Shown here piece after piece: positions 45,206 to 54,389 of a DNA stretch of 64,000 nt; the first letter of the stretch is position 1, and every line of letters begins with the position of its first letter. Origin of the DNA: Methanolobus profundi (GTDB lineage: Archaea > Halobacteriota > Methanosarcinia > Methanosarcinales > Methanosarcinaceae); assembly GCF_900114835.1 (NCBI RefSeq), contig NZ_FOUJ01000002.1, forward strand, positions 390,374 through 454,373. Reading direction: 5' to 3'. The notes beneath the pieces are model-generated. The model saw only the letters and a program-made list of their open reading frames with translations, made no database searches and was not told where the DNA came from. The translations under genes were made by a program, and so were the position numbers.

Positions 45206-46441
45206 ATGGTTGTTGATGTTGATATATGCGGTTTGAAGGTTGGCGACGAGCACCCCGTAAGATTAATGGGTGTTATCAACCTGAGCAAAGAATCCTTTTA
45301 CAAAGGTTCTGTTGTTAGTAACGATTCTCTTCTCAATGTAGCACAAAAGATGGTGGATGATGGTGCGACCATACTTGACATAGGAGCACGTTCCACATGG
45401 CCCCTTGCAAGTCCGGTCATTGGTGAGGAAGAAGAACGAAACCGCATGATCCCTGCACTTGACATACTGAAGGACAATGTGGATGCACTCATCTCTGTGG
45501 ATACTGTTTATTCCAGTGTTGCAAAAGAATCCCTGAAGCATGGTGCAGATATCATAAACGACGTATCGGGTTTTACAACCAACCCTGAGATGATCGATAT
45601 CGTGGCTGACTATGATTGTCCTGCAGTTGTAATGGCATCGGAAGAAGTTCCAGGTGACCCCTTAGGCATGGACGCCATCATGCGATCACTTGCAGACATA
45701 ATCAGCAAGGCCGATGCTAAGGGAATAGACACTGACAAACTCATCCTCGATCCGGCGATCGGTAAATGGATAGCTGAAAAGGACCCTATCTTTGATTTTG
45801 AGACCATCGACCAGTTCGAGAGCCTCAGAGTTTTCGAGAAACCTATACTTGCTGCCGTATCAAGAAAATCATGTATCGATGCAGTCCTGCATAAACCTGC
45901 AAGTGAAAGGCTTTATGGAAGCCTTGCTGCAACCGCTATTGTGGTTCACAAGGGTGCACACATGATAAGGACCCATGATATCCCTGAGACAAAGGATGTC
46001 GTTGAAGTGGCAGCTGCCATGAGAAGAAGACAACCATTTGTAAAGGATGGAGATTTTGAAGTTACTGTAACTGACATAGTTCACCCTGATGATGCAGAGT
46101 ATCTTATGAAGAGCATGGGCGTGACCGGCACAGGTGCAAAGGTCATGAAGAACAAGACCGTTAGCAAAGTAGTGCGTGTGAACAATATCACAACTACTGA
46201 GGCTCTGATAATCAAGCAGGAGATACTGGCTAGGGGTGGAGATGCAGCCCTTGAACGTGATGCAGTATCCCACGAAACAGAGAAGACCGATGTGCTCATT
46301 ATAGGTACTGTACTACAATTTGAGAAACTGGTATACAAGCTCTCATTCCAGGCCCGCAACCTTCCTCTTATCGCAGAGATGATAGCAGAAGCCCTTGAGA
46401 ATGACATGGATGTGGAGCATGGCTACCTGAGGGAACTATGA
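45206..46441 (+). CDS. Pterin-binding protein, dihydropteroate synthase-like, with C-terminal extension
   Basis: Residues ~15-275 form a TIM barrel of the pterin-binding family: RLMGVINLSKESFYKGS, DGATILDIGARSTWP, ISVDTVYSSVAKESLKHGAD, ADIINDVSGFTTNPEM, LILDPAIGKW and AAVSRKSCIDAVL. These match dihydropteroate synthase (FolP). The last ~130 residues (VTVTDIVHPDDAEYLMKSMG, VRVNNITTTEALIIKQEI, TDVLIIGTVLQFEKLVYKLS) are an extra domain seen in archaeal relatives. It overlaps the MetV-like gene by 4 bp, so a methyl-pterin transferase role is an alternative to folate or methanopterin synthesis. Confidence 0.85.
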   Translation: MVVDVDICGLKVGDEHPVRLMGVINLSKESFYKGSVVSNDSLLNVAQKMVDDGATILDIGARSTWPLASPVIGEEEERNRMIPALDILKDNVDALISVDTVYSSVAKESLKHGADIINDVSGFTTNPEMIDIVADYDCPAVVMASEEVPGDPLGMDAIMRSLADIISKADAKGIDTDKLILDPAIGKWIAEKDPIFDFETIDQFESLRVFEKPILAAVSRKSCIDAVLHKPASERLYGSLAATAIVVHKGAHMIRTHDIPETKDVVEVAAAMRRRQPFVKDGDFEVTVTDIVHPDDAEYLMKSMGVTGTGAKVMKNKTVSKVVRVNNITTTEALIIKQEILARGGDAALERDAVSHETEKTDVLIIGTVLQFEKLVYKLSFQARNLPLIAEMIAEALENDMDVEHGYLREL

Positions 46442-47049
46442 TAATCTCATCTGCAAAGCCCTTTGAAGAGATACTTGAACTATTGAAAGATGAAGATGAT
46501 ATCTTCGTTGTAGGATGTAATGCATGTGCTGCAAAACAGCACCTTGGTGGCGAGCCCGAAGTAATAGAGATGTGCGAACGTCTTGAAGAGGCAGGGAAAC
46601 ATGTCGTTGGCTGGGTTATCCCAAGTGCTGCATGTAGTGTGGTATCCTTTGATTCACTTATTGAAAAGAACCCTGCTATCAAGGATGCAAAGACCGTTCT
46701 TGTAATGGCATGTGGCAGTGGTGTATCTATTGTGTCCAGTGTGGCCGACCTGCCTGTATACCCATCTAACAACACCGAGTCCCTGGGAGGAAGATCACAG
46801 GGAGAGGTTGTCCCTGAGCTCTGTGCCATGTGCGGGGATTGTACGGTCTACTATTTTGGCGGGATCTGCCCGAAAGGACAATGTCCGAAACAACTTCTGA
46901 ACGGTCCATGTGGAGGAGCTATTGATGGGAAGTGTGAGGTTGACCCTGAAAAGGACTGCGTCTGGGAGCTTATCTACTGTAAACTTGAAAGGACCGGCAG
47001 ACTTGACCTGCTGGAAAAGGTGTGGACAGTGGAAGAACTAACTGAATGA
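46438..47049 (+). CDS. MetV-like methylenetetrahydrofolate reductase C-terminal domain protein
   Basis: The 203-residue protein matches the MTHFR C-terminal (MetV) family: FVVGCNACAAKQHLGGEPEV, VIPSAACSVVSFDSL, VMACGSGVS, and the Cys-rich CAMCGDCTVYYFGGICPKGQCPKQ region with LLNGPCGGAIDGKCEVD near the end. MetV partners with MetF in acetogens and binds metal clusters through these cysteines. No metF gene is adjacent here. The ATGA overlap with the pterin-binding gene implies translational coupling and a shared complex or pathway. Confidence 0.9.
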   Translation: MIISSAKPFEEILELLKDEDDIFVVGCNACAAKQHLGGEPEVIEMCERLEEAGKHVVGWVIPSAACSVVSFDSLIEKNPAIKDAKTVLVMACGSGVSIVSSVADLPVYPSNNTESLGGRSQGEVVPELCAMCGDCTVYYFGGICPKGQCPKQLLNGPCGGAIDGKCEVDPEKDCVWELIYCKLERTGRLDLLEKVWTVEELTE

Positions 47050-47796
47050 TCATTCAGAGAATACTGCAATATTGCTATCATATCCTGTTCTTGAATTTGT
47101 TTCCGGATAGTATCTCTTGAACTTTCCGTGTCGTTCTGTGCGAATGACGTTCTCTTCGTCCAGCCTGTTAACATGCCAGTGAATGGTACTTTTGTCAACA
47201 CCAAGCTTTGAAGACAGGTCCTTACCTGTAACTCCCGGTTCCTCAAAGATGGTCTCAAGAACGTTCTTACGTGTGTCGTTCTTCATATTGATATCAAGGA
47301 ATATGTTCCTGTGATCCTTTGACAGGTCATATCTGAAATATCTGGTGTATCTTCCATTCCTCAAAGGAGATACCATGTTAGCTAATTCCAGTTTTCCCAC
47401 ATGGTACCTGAATGTACCTCTTTTCATATTCAGAGCCTCAAGAACATCGCCCTCCGAACATCCCGGGTTTTCAGAAACATAAGAGAGGATCTTCTGCCTG
47501 TTATCATCCCCTCCTTTGCTGAGATGTATCTTTCCCAGCAGAAGAGGGAGGAACTTTACAAGGCTCAAGGACCAGAAAGAAAAGAGAGCTCCTAATGTTA
47601 GCATTTTGAAGTACAAAGGCAGTTCCCAGAATGTAAGATTGGAATCACACCCATCACTATTGATAAGCTCTTCAGGAATATCCAGGTCTTCTGAATAGGG
47701 AACTATCACATACTCAGCACTAGCCGTAAAGCATAAGCATAAAAGTATAAGCAAGGTGCATACTGCTTTCAGTATATTGTTTGTACTTCGTGCCAA
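47050..47796 (-). CDS. Membrane-anchored protein with two winged-helix domains
   Basis: The 248-residue protein has a signal or membrane helix (KAVCTLLILLCLCFTASA), a short outer loop and a second membrane helix (YFKMLTLGALFSFWSLSLVK). Two winged helices follow: SYVSENPGCSEGDVLEALNM / GTFRYHVGKLELANM and ETIFEEPGVTGKDLSSKLGV / STIHWHVNRLDEENV. The DNA-binding part faces the cytoplasm, so it looks like a one-component sensor-regulator, a type expanded in Methanosarcina relatives. It is convergent with the MetV-like gene and faces away from the secretion region, which it could regulate. Confidence 0.85.
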   Translation of the reverse strand: MARSTNNILKAVCTLLILLCLCFTASAEYVIVPYSEDLDIPEELINSDGCDSNLTFWELPLYFKMLTLGALFSFWSLSLVKFLPLLLGKIHLSKGGDDNRQKILSYVSENPGCSEGDVLEALNMKRGTFRYHVGKLELANMVSPLRNGRYTRYFRYDLSKDHRNIFLDINMKNDTRKNVLETIFEEPGVTGKDLSSKLGVDKSTIHWHVNRLDEENVIRTERHGKFKRYYPETNSRTGYDSNIAVFSE

Positions 47797-48096
47797 GTAT
47801 TCGTGACCCCCCTGAACACCGGATAGATATCAATTGATATTTCATCCAGACATGTATAAACGTACTACATTTAGACTAGTCTATAGATTGATGATTCTAA
47901 ATATTGTATTTATGAGTTATGGCCAATGTTCCAACTGAAAGATCGTGGCTACGCCCTAAAATATTAATATAAAACACTAAAATATCACAAATGTCTACAA
48001 CCGGCATCATACGACACTATTAATTAATAAGATGAAAGTACCAGTATTATTTTTATAACAATTATTATGATAATATAAGTACACAGTTAAATCAAA
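47797..48096. other. AT-rich gap between the winged-helix gene and the first secretion operon
   Basis: No coding sequence is supported. TATA-rich runs occur, but I cannot assign them beyond the divergent promoters of the flanking genes. Confidence 0.4.
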
Positions 48097-48114
48097 GGCC
48101 ATAATACTTAAATA
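48097..48114 (+). promoter_or_regulatory. Promoter with GGCCATAAT element and TATA box, copy 1
   Basis: GGCCATAAT (48097-48105) precedes TTAAATA (48108-48114) with an 11-nt start-to-start offset. The same pair at the same offset occurs at 55114, 59647 and (ATAAATA) 63203, with looser forms at 62411 and 63333. The leader RNA begins 42 nt after the TATA start, as in copy 2. Confidence 0.7.
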
Positions 48115-48149
48115 GTTATCAAAATAATTTTATGATGACGCATTGAAAT

Positions 48150-48292
48150 AATGTGGAGTGGGGTCCAAACTAAACTTGCAGAGTCGGCTTGAACCCCGAA
48201 ACGCCCTAAGGCAAGGTTATAGTTGGCTTTGATAGTGTTTAAGGTTTGCGTGATCTTGCCTCAGGAGTAATTCGAAATGAGGTAAGAACAAA
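48150..48292 (+). ncRNA. Structured leader RNA, copy 1 (riboswitch-like)
   Basis: Bases 48150-48261 match 55167-55278 without gaps at 102 of 112 positions by hand count; the first 42 are identical. Helices: GGGGT/ACCCC (48160/48193), GGCAAGGTT/GATCTTGCC (48210/48252) and CTTTG/TAAGG (48227/48240). CTTGCCTCA (48255-48263) can alternatively pair with TGAGGTAAG (48278-48286), which includes the ribosome binding site of the gene at 48293. CTTGC at 48175 is also complementary to GGCAAG. These exclusive pairings suggest control of translation. I do not recognise a known class. Confidence 0.7.
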
Positions 48293-48706
48293 ATGAAAAC
48301 TAGCATAATTGCAAAGATAGGAATTTCGATGTTAGTAATGTTGATAGCCGTTGGAACAGCATCTGCATCAGGAGGGGGATCGTATGCGACCGCAGAAGAA
48401 ATAGAGGTTGCAGACGGAGATTTTGAAATGATTCGAGGTACTTACAGTGCAGATGACTGGTATGTTTTTGAGGAAGTTGGCAATGGTGATACAATTTATG
48501 TTGACATACAAGAATCATTTACAGATGCAGGTGGTTTCTTGGACTTGCATGACGACGGTCAGGGAGATATAGAGATACATCTGCCTAATTCTAATGATGA
48601 CCAAGAAACAAGTGTTACATCAGACCCACTGCCTCGTATTTATGTTGAAGCAGGAACACAGTTTTCTTATAAATACTTGGTTGCAAGGAATAGTCCGCTA
48701 TTCTAA
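48293..48706 (+). CDS. Secreted protein with pre-peptidase C-terminal-like domain
   Basis: The 137-residue precursor has a clear signal peptide (ISMLVMLIAVGTASAS, cleavage near residue 26). The mature beta-rich domain (DFEMIRGTYSADDWYVFEEV, GDTIYVDIQESFTDAGGFLD) resembles pre-peptidase C-terminal or related surface domains. It follows the structured leader, whose alternative helix covers its ribosome binding site, so its translation is probably regulated. It is 86 bp upstream of the beta-propeller gene and may head the first exporter operon. Role unknown. Confidence 0.7.
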   Translation: MKTSIIAKIGISMLVMLIAVGTASASGGGSYATAEEIEVADGDFEMIRGTYSADDWYVFEEVGNGDTIYVDIQESFTDAGGFLDLHDDGQGDIEIHLPNSNDDQETSVTSDPLPRIYVEAGTQFSYKYLVARNSPLF

Positions 48707-48792
48707 GAATAAAATTTGGATGGAAGGATTAAAATGCAGAATCTTTCCTACTTTTTTTATAATGGTGAATTGACTTTTAGATAGAGGATCGA

Positions 48793-50400
48793 ATGAATAA
48801 GCTCGTAATTTCAACATTGATATTAATTACATTATGTAGCATGTCCCAATCTACTGCTGCAAATGAGGAATTGGAAATAAACATCACTGCCATTGCTGAT
48901 TTAAATCAAACAATCGGAAAAGATGTTATGAGTTTAGTAGATTCTAATGGTCTTATTATTGACAATGCCCCATTGTTTACCACATTATGGAGTCTTGATG
49001 AAAAGCATATGTTGATTTACGTATATATGAGTGCACATCAAAAAAGCAAGGGAGCCTTTAGGGGTAGCGGTATTTATGCGCTCTACATAACAAACGTCAA
49101 TTGTTCTGAAATTACACGAGTTAATTGGAAAGAATACACGTCTGCTGATGGGAGCACAATATCATCTCCTGAATGGAGTTTCTCTGGTGATTATTTTTCA
49201 TATTTGGAAATAACAAATACAGCAAAAGTGAGTTCAACACAAAGTTCTTCTACACTTTATGTTATGTCAGAAAATCTAGACATTATTCGAAAAATAAACT
49301 GTGATCCAGAGAAAATTAAAAAATGGAAAAACAAATGGTCTCCTAAAGAAGATAAAATAAGTTTTATTGAACAGAGTACTAATCTAAGTATTTATGATGT
49401 TAATGATAATTGTAGCCTTCGTTTTGATTTACATGATGATTACACATACTTAGACGACGGAGCATGGTCCCCTGATGGAAGCAAGATTAGCTTTACAAAA
49501 GATCAAAACGAAATTATTATATTAGACATTGAAAAAAAAGGACTTAATACAATTTATTCGACCAGTACTGCTGGCATGGTAAATGGTAAACAATGGAGTC
49601 CTGATAGTAAAAAATTATTTTTTTATGCCATAACAGGGTCCGAAAAAGAAGGTACGCTCCTGTATGACATATACGTGATGGAAGAATATACTAAGAGTCC
49701 ATTAAAAGTTATATCTTATAAATCCCCTTCATCAGCAATATTTCAATGGTATCCAGATAGTGAAAATTTGTTATTAATGCATCATAATCCGGACTCGAAT
49801 TCATATAAATTAGATTCGTTATCAGATAGTGGAAGCACAAAAGAACTATTTACATGCAATCAGCATCTTTATGCAAGTATTGGACCCAATGATTATATTC
49901 TGGCCACCAATTCGAATCCAACTCTTAATCGAATTGAAAACCACTTCCATGCATACGACTTATTTTTGTTTAATGATTTAAAAGAATTTTGTTTTGAAAA
50001 TATCACATATTACACATGGAAAGATGACAATTTACTATTTGTTTCAGAAGGTAAAATGAAGATTTTTGAACCGGATAGTGAACAGATATTGGAAACACCT
50101 ATAGTGACAAAAGAATTTGAGACCATTCGCTTATCTCCAAGCGGGGATTTCATTTTTTTGGGCAGTACAATTATGGGATTTCAAAAACAAGAAGATCATA
50201 CAGATTACAATATGAATATTAGCTCGACCCCAGAAGTTATAATAAAAAATCCAGAAAATGAACCAGACCCAACAAAAACAACTGCTGAAAAAAAAAGCAC
50301 AGGCTTCAGTCGCAATACTTGTTTTTTAATTATAGGCATTGCAATCATATTTTCATGGATTATAATCAAGCTTACTTTTAATAAATATATAAAAAGATAG
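48793..50400 (+). CDS. Exported beta-propeller protein with C-terminal membrane anchor
   Basis: The 535-residue protein has a signal peptide (VISTLILITLCSMSQSTAA). Repeats of TolB/WD40-like type follow (SSPEWSFSGDYFSYLEI, DDGAWSPDGSKISFTKDQNE, GKQWSPDSKKLFFYA, IFQWYPDSENLLLM, IRLSPSGDFIFLGS). A polar stalk (NPENEPDPTKTTAEKKS) leads to a C-terminal membrane helix (NTCFLIIGIAIIFSWIIIKL). The propeller should sit outside the membrane. The permease gene starts 10 bp later, so it probably belongs to the ABC exporter as substrate receptor or chaperone; this is inferred. Confidence 0.8.
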   Translation: MNKLVISTLILITLCSMSQSTAANEELEINITAIADLNQTIGKDVMSLVDSNGLIIDNAPLFTTLWSLDEKHMLIYVYMSAHQKSKGAFRGSGIYALYITNVNCSEITRVNWKEYTSADGSTISSPEWSFSGDYFSYLEITNTAKVSSTQSSSTLYVMSENLDIIRKINCDPEKIKKWKNKWSPKEDKISFIEQSTNLSIYDVNDNCSLRFDLHDDYTYLDDGAWSPDGSKISFTKDQNEIIILDIEKKGLNTIYSTSTAGMVNGKQWSPDSKKLFFYAITGSEKEGTLLYDIYVMEEYTKSPLKVISYKSPSSAIFQWYPDSENLLLMHHNPDSNSYKLDSLSDSGSTKELFTCNQHLYASIGPNDYILATNSNPTLNRIENHFHAYDLFLFNDLKEFCFENITYYTWKDDNLLFVSEGKMKIFEPDSEQILETPIVTKEFETIRLSPSGDFIFLGSTIMGFQKQEDHTDYNMNISSTPEVIIKNPENEPDPTKTTAEKKSTGFSRNTCFLIIGIAIIFSWIIIKLTFNKYIKR

Positions 50401-50410
50401 GGAGATCAGA

Positions 50411-51310
50411 ATGAATACAATGCAAAGTGTGTTTGTGATTTCAGAAAAAGAATTTGCAGATAATATATGGAGTCCTAAATTATTGGCATTGATAGTTATA
50501 ATTACATCCTCAATATTCTCCAGAACTTACCTTTCAGGAATAACACAAAATTCTGATTTATTGGGAGGGTTTCTTGATGTTGCAAAAATAATATCTCTTT
50601 TTCTTCCACTCGTAGGAGTTGTTCTTGGGTTTGATGCAATAAGCAAGGAGAAGGATAGTGGAGCTCTTAATGTACTTTTAACACATCCTGTGTACAGGGA
50701 TACAATTGTAGCAGGAAAAACACTAGGTGCAATGGGTACATTGGCGCTTATTGTTTTTATATCAACTATCACTGTAATTGGAGCAAGATTGATTTCTTCA
50801 GGATTAGAATTAAATTCATTAGCCATTAGTAGACTGCTTATTTTTTCAATTCTTACATACTTTTATTTATCCATATTCATTTCCTTTGCGATGTTCAGTT
50901 CAATAATAACAAATAATTCTACAAATGCACTAATTTACAATATAGCAACATGGCTAATACTGTGTATTGCTTTTGGAATGATTGCGGCAACAGCTGCTTC
51001 TTTTGTAACAGATGAAAAACCTCTGGACTTGAGTGACAATAATAATTTTTTGATTATGAATGCAAATTTGCAACAATTATCTCCTTCTCACCATTATTTA
51101 ATGGCTGTATCCGGTAACCCCAGTCCTGGGTGGTCAGGAGTTTCAAGTGGTAGACCAGAGGTAGATGGTATATTTGATACAAAACACACCCTTCATCAGT
51201 GGTGGAACGAACTTGGAGTGAATGTTATAATATTGATAATTAGCCCTGTTTTTTTGACAATAATAACATATATAGTATTTTTGCGTAAGGATTTGAGTAA
51301 TGTGGGGTAA
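50411..51310 (+). CDS. ABC-2 type transporter permease, first of a pair
   Basis: The 299-residue protein has six hydrophobic segments. It carries a family-typical loop GVVLGFDAISKEKDSGALNV and LLTHPVYRDTIVAGKTLGAM near the second helix, as in NosY/ABC-2 permeases, and an outer loop before the last helix. GGGAGATC precedes the ATG. It shares that loop with the next gene (GIALGFNTVVKERISGSLNV), and the two probably form a heterodimeric channel with the ATPase at 53390. The transported substrate is unknown. Confidence 0.88.
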   Translation: MNTMQSVFVISEKEFADNIWSPKLLALIVIITSSIFSRTYLSGITQNSDLLGGFLDVAKIISLFLPLVGVVLGFDAISKEKDSGALNVLLTHPVYRDTIVAGKTLGAMGTLALIVFISTITVIGARLISSGLELNSLAISRLLIFSILTYFYLSIFISFAMFSSIITNNSTNALIYNIATWLILCIAFGMIAATAASFVTDEKPLDLSDNNNFLIMNANLQQLSPSHHYLMAVSGNPSPGWSGVSSGRPEVDGIFDTKHTLHQWWNELGVNVIILIISPVFLTIITYIVFLRKDLSNVG

Positions 51311-51314
51311 TTAA

Positions 51315-52178
51315 ATGAACAACAAAAACATATTCGTGATTGCTAAAAAGGAAGCTAATGACTACCTTCATGACAGTGGTTTCTTAATAATACTTTCAAT
51401 ATGTACAGTGATAATATTCGCTTCTACATACATCCCAGCCTCCATGACAACCGCAACAACAGTTTTGAGCAGTATAAATGTTAAAATGATATCACAGTTT
51501 ATTCCATTAATTGGTATAGCTCTTGGTTTTAATACAGTAGTAAAGGAAAGAATATCAGGATCATTGAACGTCTTGCTGACCCATCCAGTGTATAGGGACA
51601 ACATCATTACAGGAAAAATAGTTGGAACAATCCTGGTGTTAGCTTTCATAATCGTATTTTCAGTTTTAGTATCTACTGGTGCAGTAATCATTTTTTATGG
51701 GAGGGCAGTTGAATATATGGAATTGGAACGCATATTTATATTAACTATATTTACATTTCTTTATGCTTGTATATATTTATTTATATCTGTTTTTATTTCA
51801 ATCAATGTTAAAACATCTTCAGAAGCTTTAATATACAACATAATAATCTGGCTTGCAACTTGCGTATTATTTGGTTCACTGCTTAAAACTACTGTTTTTA
51901 TACTGACTGAGCAGACATCGGTTGATAGTGTACTGATAATGCAACTTTTGAATCTGTCACCAATACACCATTATGCCCAAGCAATTGGTGGCTCTGCAGA
52001 CTATGGTTTTGGAGGAGTTAATGCAAAAGCTGCCATTTATGGATTTTTTGATACCCGGTATACACTCACTCAAATATTCAACGAATTCTGGGTAAATATT
52101 GTAATACTAATAATAACTCCAATAATCCTTCTTGTTGCAACTTTCATTACATTTCTGCGGAAAGATATTACACTTTAA
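51315..52178 (+). CDS. ABC-2 type transporter permease, second of a pair
   Basis: The 287-residue paralog of the preceding permease begins 4 bp after it. It keeps the conserved loop LLTHPVYRDNIITGKIVGTI and the motif QLLNLSPIHHYAQAIGG (QQLSPSHHYLMAVSG in the neighbour) before the last helix. Six membrane segments are visible. The pair probably arose by duplication and forms the membrane part of one exporter together with the NEW3 protein and ATPase downstream. Confidence 0.88.
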   Translation: MNNKNIFVIAKKEANDYLHDSGFLIILSICTVIIFASTYIPASMTTATTVLSSINVKMISQFIPLIGIALGFNTVVKERISGSLNVLLTHPVYRDNIITGKIVGTILVLAFIIVFSVLVSTGAVIIFYGRAVEYMELERIFILTIFTFLYACIYLFISVFISINVKTSSEALIYNIIIWLATCVLFGSLLKTTVFILTEQTSVDSVLIMQLLNLSPIHHYAQAIGGSADYGFGGVNAKAAIYGFFDTRYTLTQIFNEFWVNIVILIITPIILLVATFITFLRKDITL

Positions 52179-52187
52179 AATGATAAC

Positions 52188-53387
52188 ATGATTTCTATAA
52201 AACATATGATTATTGGGGTTACTTTTTGTCTTATATTAGCATCTTCATATGCAAGTGCAGACTGGTCATCAGTATGCGTAAAAAACCAAATCACTGGGAA
52301 AGTGGTCTACCCCGGAGATATTGTTGAGTTTCCTATAACCATAGAGAAAGGGTACAATGGCACTGATGATTCGTGGTGCACCATGCTAGTAAAAAGTAAG
52401 CCTGAGGGGTGGACTGCTGGATTTTATGAAGATAATGACCAGATAACTAACATCTTCTTTCCTGAGGATGAAAGTGACCCTGTAGATGTTGTTTTGAAGG
52501 TGAAAACACCTCAAAACGTATCAGATGGAATTTATTCCATATGGGTAGATATCAAACCAGATGATGGCGATATCATTTCTAGAGAATTTGCGATTACTGT
52601 AGATACCAAAGCTGAACCTAACATTGAGATATACTCAAGTACTCCTGGAATAGAAACACGATCAAATGATCCGGTAAAATATCTCCTTACCTTGGAAAAC
52701 AAGTATGATCATAGGATAACAGTTAATCTGGATACTATTGGTAAATCGGAAAATTTGAGCGTTGAATTCCTGCAGGAGATCGATGATGAAGAATTCAGAC
52801 TTAAAACGCTGTCATTAGCTGCAAACTCTCAGTATGATATTCTTATGGGAGTGAAGCCATCTATAAATCTAACAGATGGAACATATTCATTCAAGGTCCA
52901 AGCGGTACCGGAAAATGGAGGAAATGGCGTTTCACTGAATTTGAATCTGATAATCAATAACAATTTAGAAACTGAGGAAATGCTGACCATATCACAAAGT
53001 ACATCCAGTCTAGTTCTCAATCCTGGTTCTTCGAAGGAGATCTATGTTACTTTAAGGAATAATGGTGATGAGACACTTACAAATATTGATCTAAAAGTAC
53101 AGGATGTTACAGGAATTACCGCTGAAGTAAGAAGCTTTGGTACAATTGATGAACTTGAACCAGGAGAGTCGTGGGATACTTCAATAGAGATTACCGCGCG
53201 TGCGGACGCAAGTCCTGGTACTAAAGACCTTCTAATGAGGGCTGTTAGCGATGACGCTCAAAGCCAAGACGGAAGAGTAGAGATAATAGTGGAAAAGTCA
53301 GACAGTGGAGGATTTATTGGGATAGGGATGGTCGTGGTTTCTATACTTTTGTTAATAGTAATTGTACGTAAGTTTGGAAGGCGATAA
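52188..53387 (+). CDS. Exported NEW3/CARDB-like protein with C-terminal membrane anchor
   Basis: The 399-residue protein has a signal peptide (MIIGVTFCLILASSYASA). Three beta-sandwich repeats follow, resembling NEW3 or alpha-galactosidase-associated domains (GKVVYPGDIVEFPITIEKGY, NDPVKYLLTLENKYDHRITV, LVLNPGSSKEIYVTLRNNGD). A C-terminal helix (GFIGIGMVVVSILLLIVIVR) anchors it. Such proteins accompany ABC-2 exporters in archaea. It lies between permeases and ATPase with gaps of 9 and 2 bp, so it is surely part of the same operon and probably the exporter complex. Confidence 0.85.
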   Translation: MISIKHMIIGVTFCLILASSYASADWSSVCVKNQITGKVVYPGDIVEFPITIEKGYNGTDDSWCTMLVKSKPEGWTAGFYEDNDQITNIFFPEDESDPVDVVLKVKTPQNVSDGIYSIWVDIKPDDGDIISREFAITVDTKAEPNIEIYSSTPGIETRSNDPVKYLLTLENKYDHRITVNLDTIGKSENLSVEFLQEIDDEEFRLKTLSLAANSQYDILMGVKPSINLTDGTYSFKVQAVPENGGNGVSLNLNLIINNNLETEEMLTISQSTSSLVLNPGSSKEIYVTLRNNGDETLTNIDLKVQDVTGITAEVRSFGTIDELEPGESWDTSIEITARADASPGTKDLLMRAVSDDAQSQDGRVEIIVEKSDSGGFIGIGMVVVSILLLIVIVRKFGRR

Positions 53388-53389
53388 AC

Positions 53390-54385
53390 ATGGAAATAAT
53401 TAGTAGAGAACAGGAACAAAGCCAAATTATGGAAAGAACCAAGGAATTAGCTATAGAAACCATCAATCTAAGTAAATCATTCGGAAAAGAGAAGAAAATA
53501 CACGCCGTAGATAATCTGAATCTGAAAGTAAAAAAAGGTGAAGTTTTTGGTTTTGTCGGACCAAACGGGGCAGGTAAGACAACAACTATGAAAATGCTTA
53601 TAGGCTTACTGGAACCTACATCTGGAAGTGGAAAAGTGGCAAAATACGACATATTGCATGAAATAATCAACATCAGAGAAGAAACAGGAGTCTTACCTGA
53701 ACCTGCTGGATTTTATGATTACCTAACTGCAAGACAAAATTTACGCTTTTATGCAAAGCTATATGATATAGATTCTAATGAAAGAGAGAAAAGAATCGAG
53801 AACTTACTTGAAACAGTTGGCCTGTCGCGTGCAATCGACCAAAAGATAGGAGGTTTTTCCACGGGAATGCGAAAGCGTTTTGGGCTTGCTCAAGCCCTAA
53901 TCAATGAGCCAACAGTACTTTTCCTTGATGAACCTACAAGTGGGATCGATCCTCTTGGTGCTCAAATGATGAGGAATCTAATAAAAAATCTAAATAAAAG
54001 TAAAAGTGTGACAGTATTTTTGAGTTCACACTCAATGGAAGAAGTTGAAGAAATCTGTGACAGAATTGCAATTATTGCTAAAGGTAAATTGCTGGCAGTT
54101 GGCTCAGTTGAAGATTTGAGAAGTGTGGTAAGGGAAAAGGAAGGAGTACATTATCTACTTGAAGTTCAGGATATCATACCTTCAGAAGCTGTAGAAATTG
54201 TAAAGGATGTAGACGGTGTAGAAGAGGTTGAGATACAATATCCTACACTGAAAGTGCATTCTAATTTTAAAAATGGAGCTGAAATTGCAAAAGCATTAGC
54301 GAAGACAGGAGGCACTATATCTTTATTAGAAGAACAGGAATTAACTCTGCAAAAATTGTTCCTCAAGATTATTGAAGAAGCATGA
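53390..54385 (+). CDS. ABC-2 type exporter ATPase
   Basis: The 331-residue protein has Walker A FVGPNGAGKTTTMKML, Q-loop region TGVLPEPAGFYDYLT, signature GFSTGMRKRFGLAQAL, Walker B TVLFLDEPTSGIDPLG and the H-loop SSHSMEEVEEI. A C-terminal ~90-residue domain (HYLLEVQDIIPSEAVEIVKD) is typical of drug- or peptide-type exporters. It would power the permeases at 50411 and 51315. The gene begins 2 bp after the NEW3 gene. Confidence 0.95.
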   Translation: MEIISREQEQSQIMERTKELAIETINLSKSFGKEKKIHAVDNLNLKVKKGEVFGFVGPNGAGKTTTMKMLIGLLEPTSGSGKVAKYDILHEIINIREETGVLPEPAGFYDYLTARQNLRFYAKLYDIDSNEREKRIENLLETVGLSRAIDQKIGGFSTGMRKRFGLAQALINEPTVLFLDEPTSGIDPLGAQMMRNLIKNLNKSKSVTVFLSSHSMEEVEEICDRIAIIAKGKLLAVGSVEDLRSVVREKEGVHYLLEVQDIIPSEAVEIVKDVDGVEEVEIQYPTLKVHSNFKNGAEIAKALAKTGGTISLLEEQELTLQKLFLKIIEEA

Positions 54386-54389
54386 TCTA

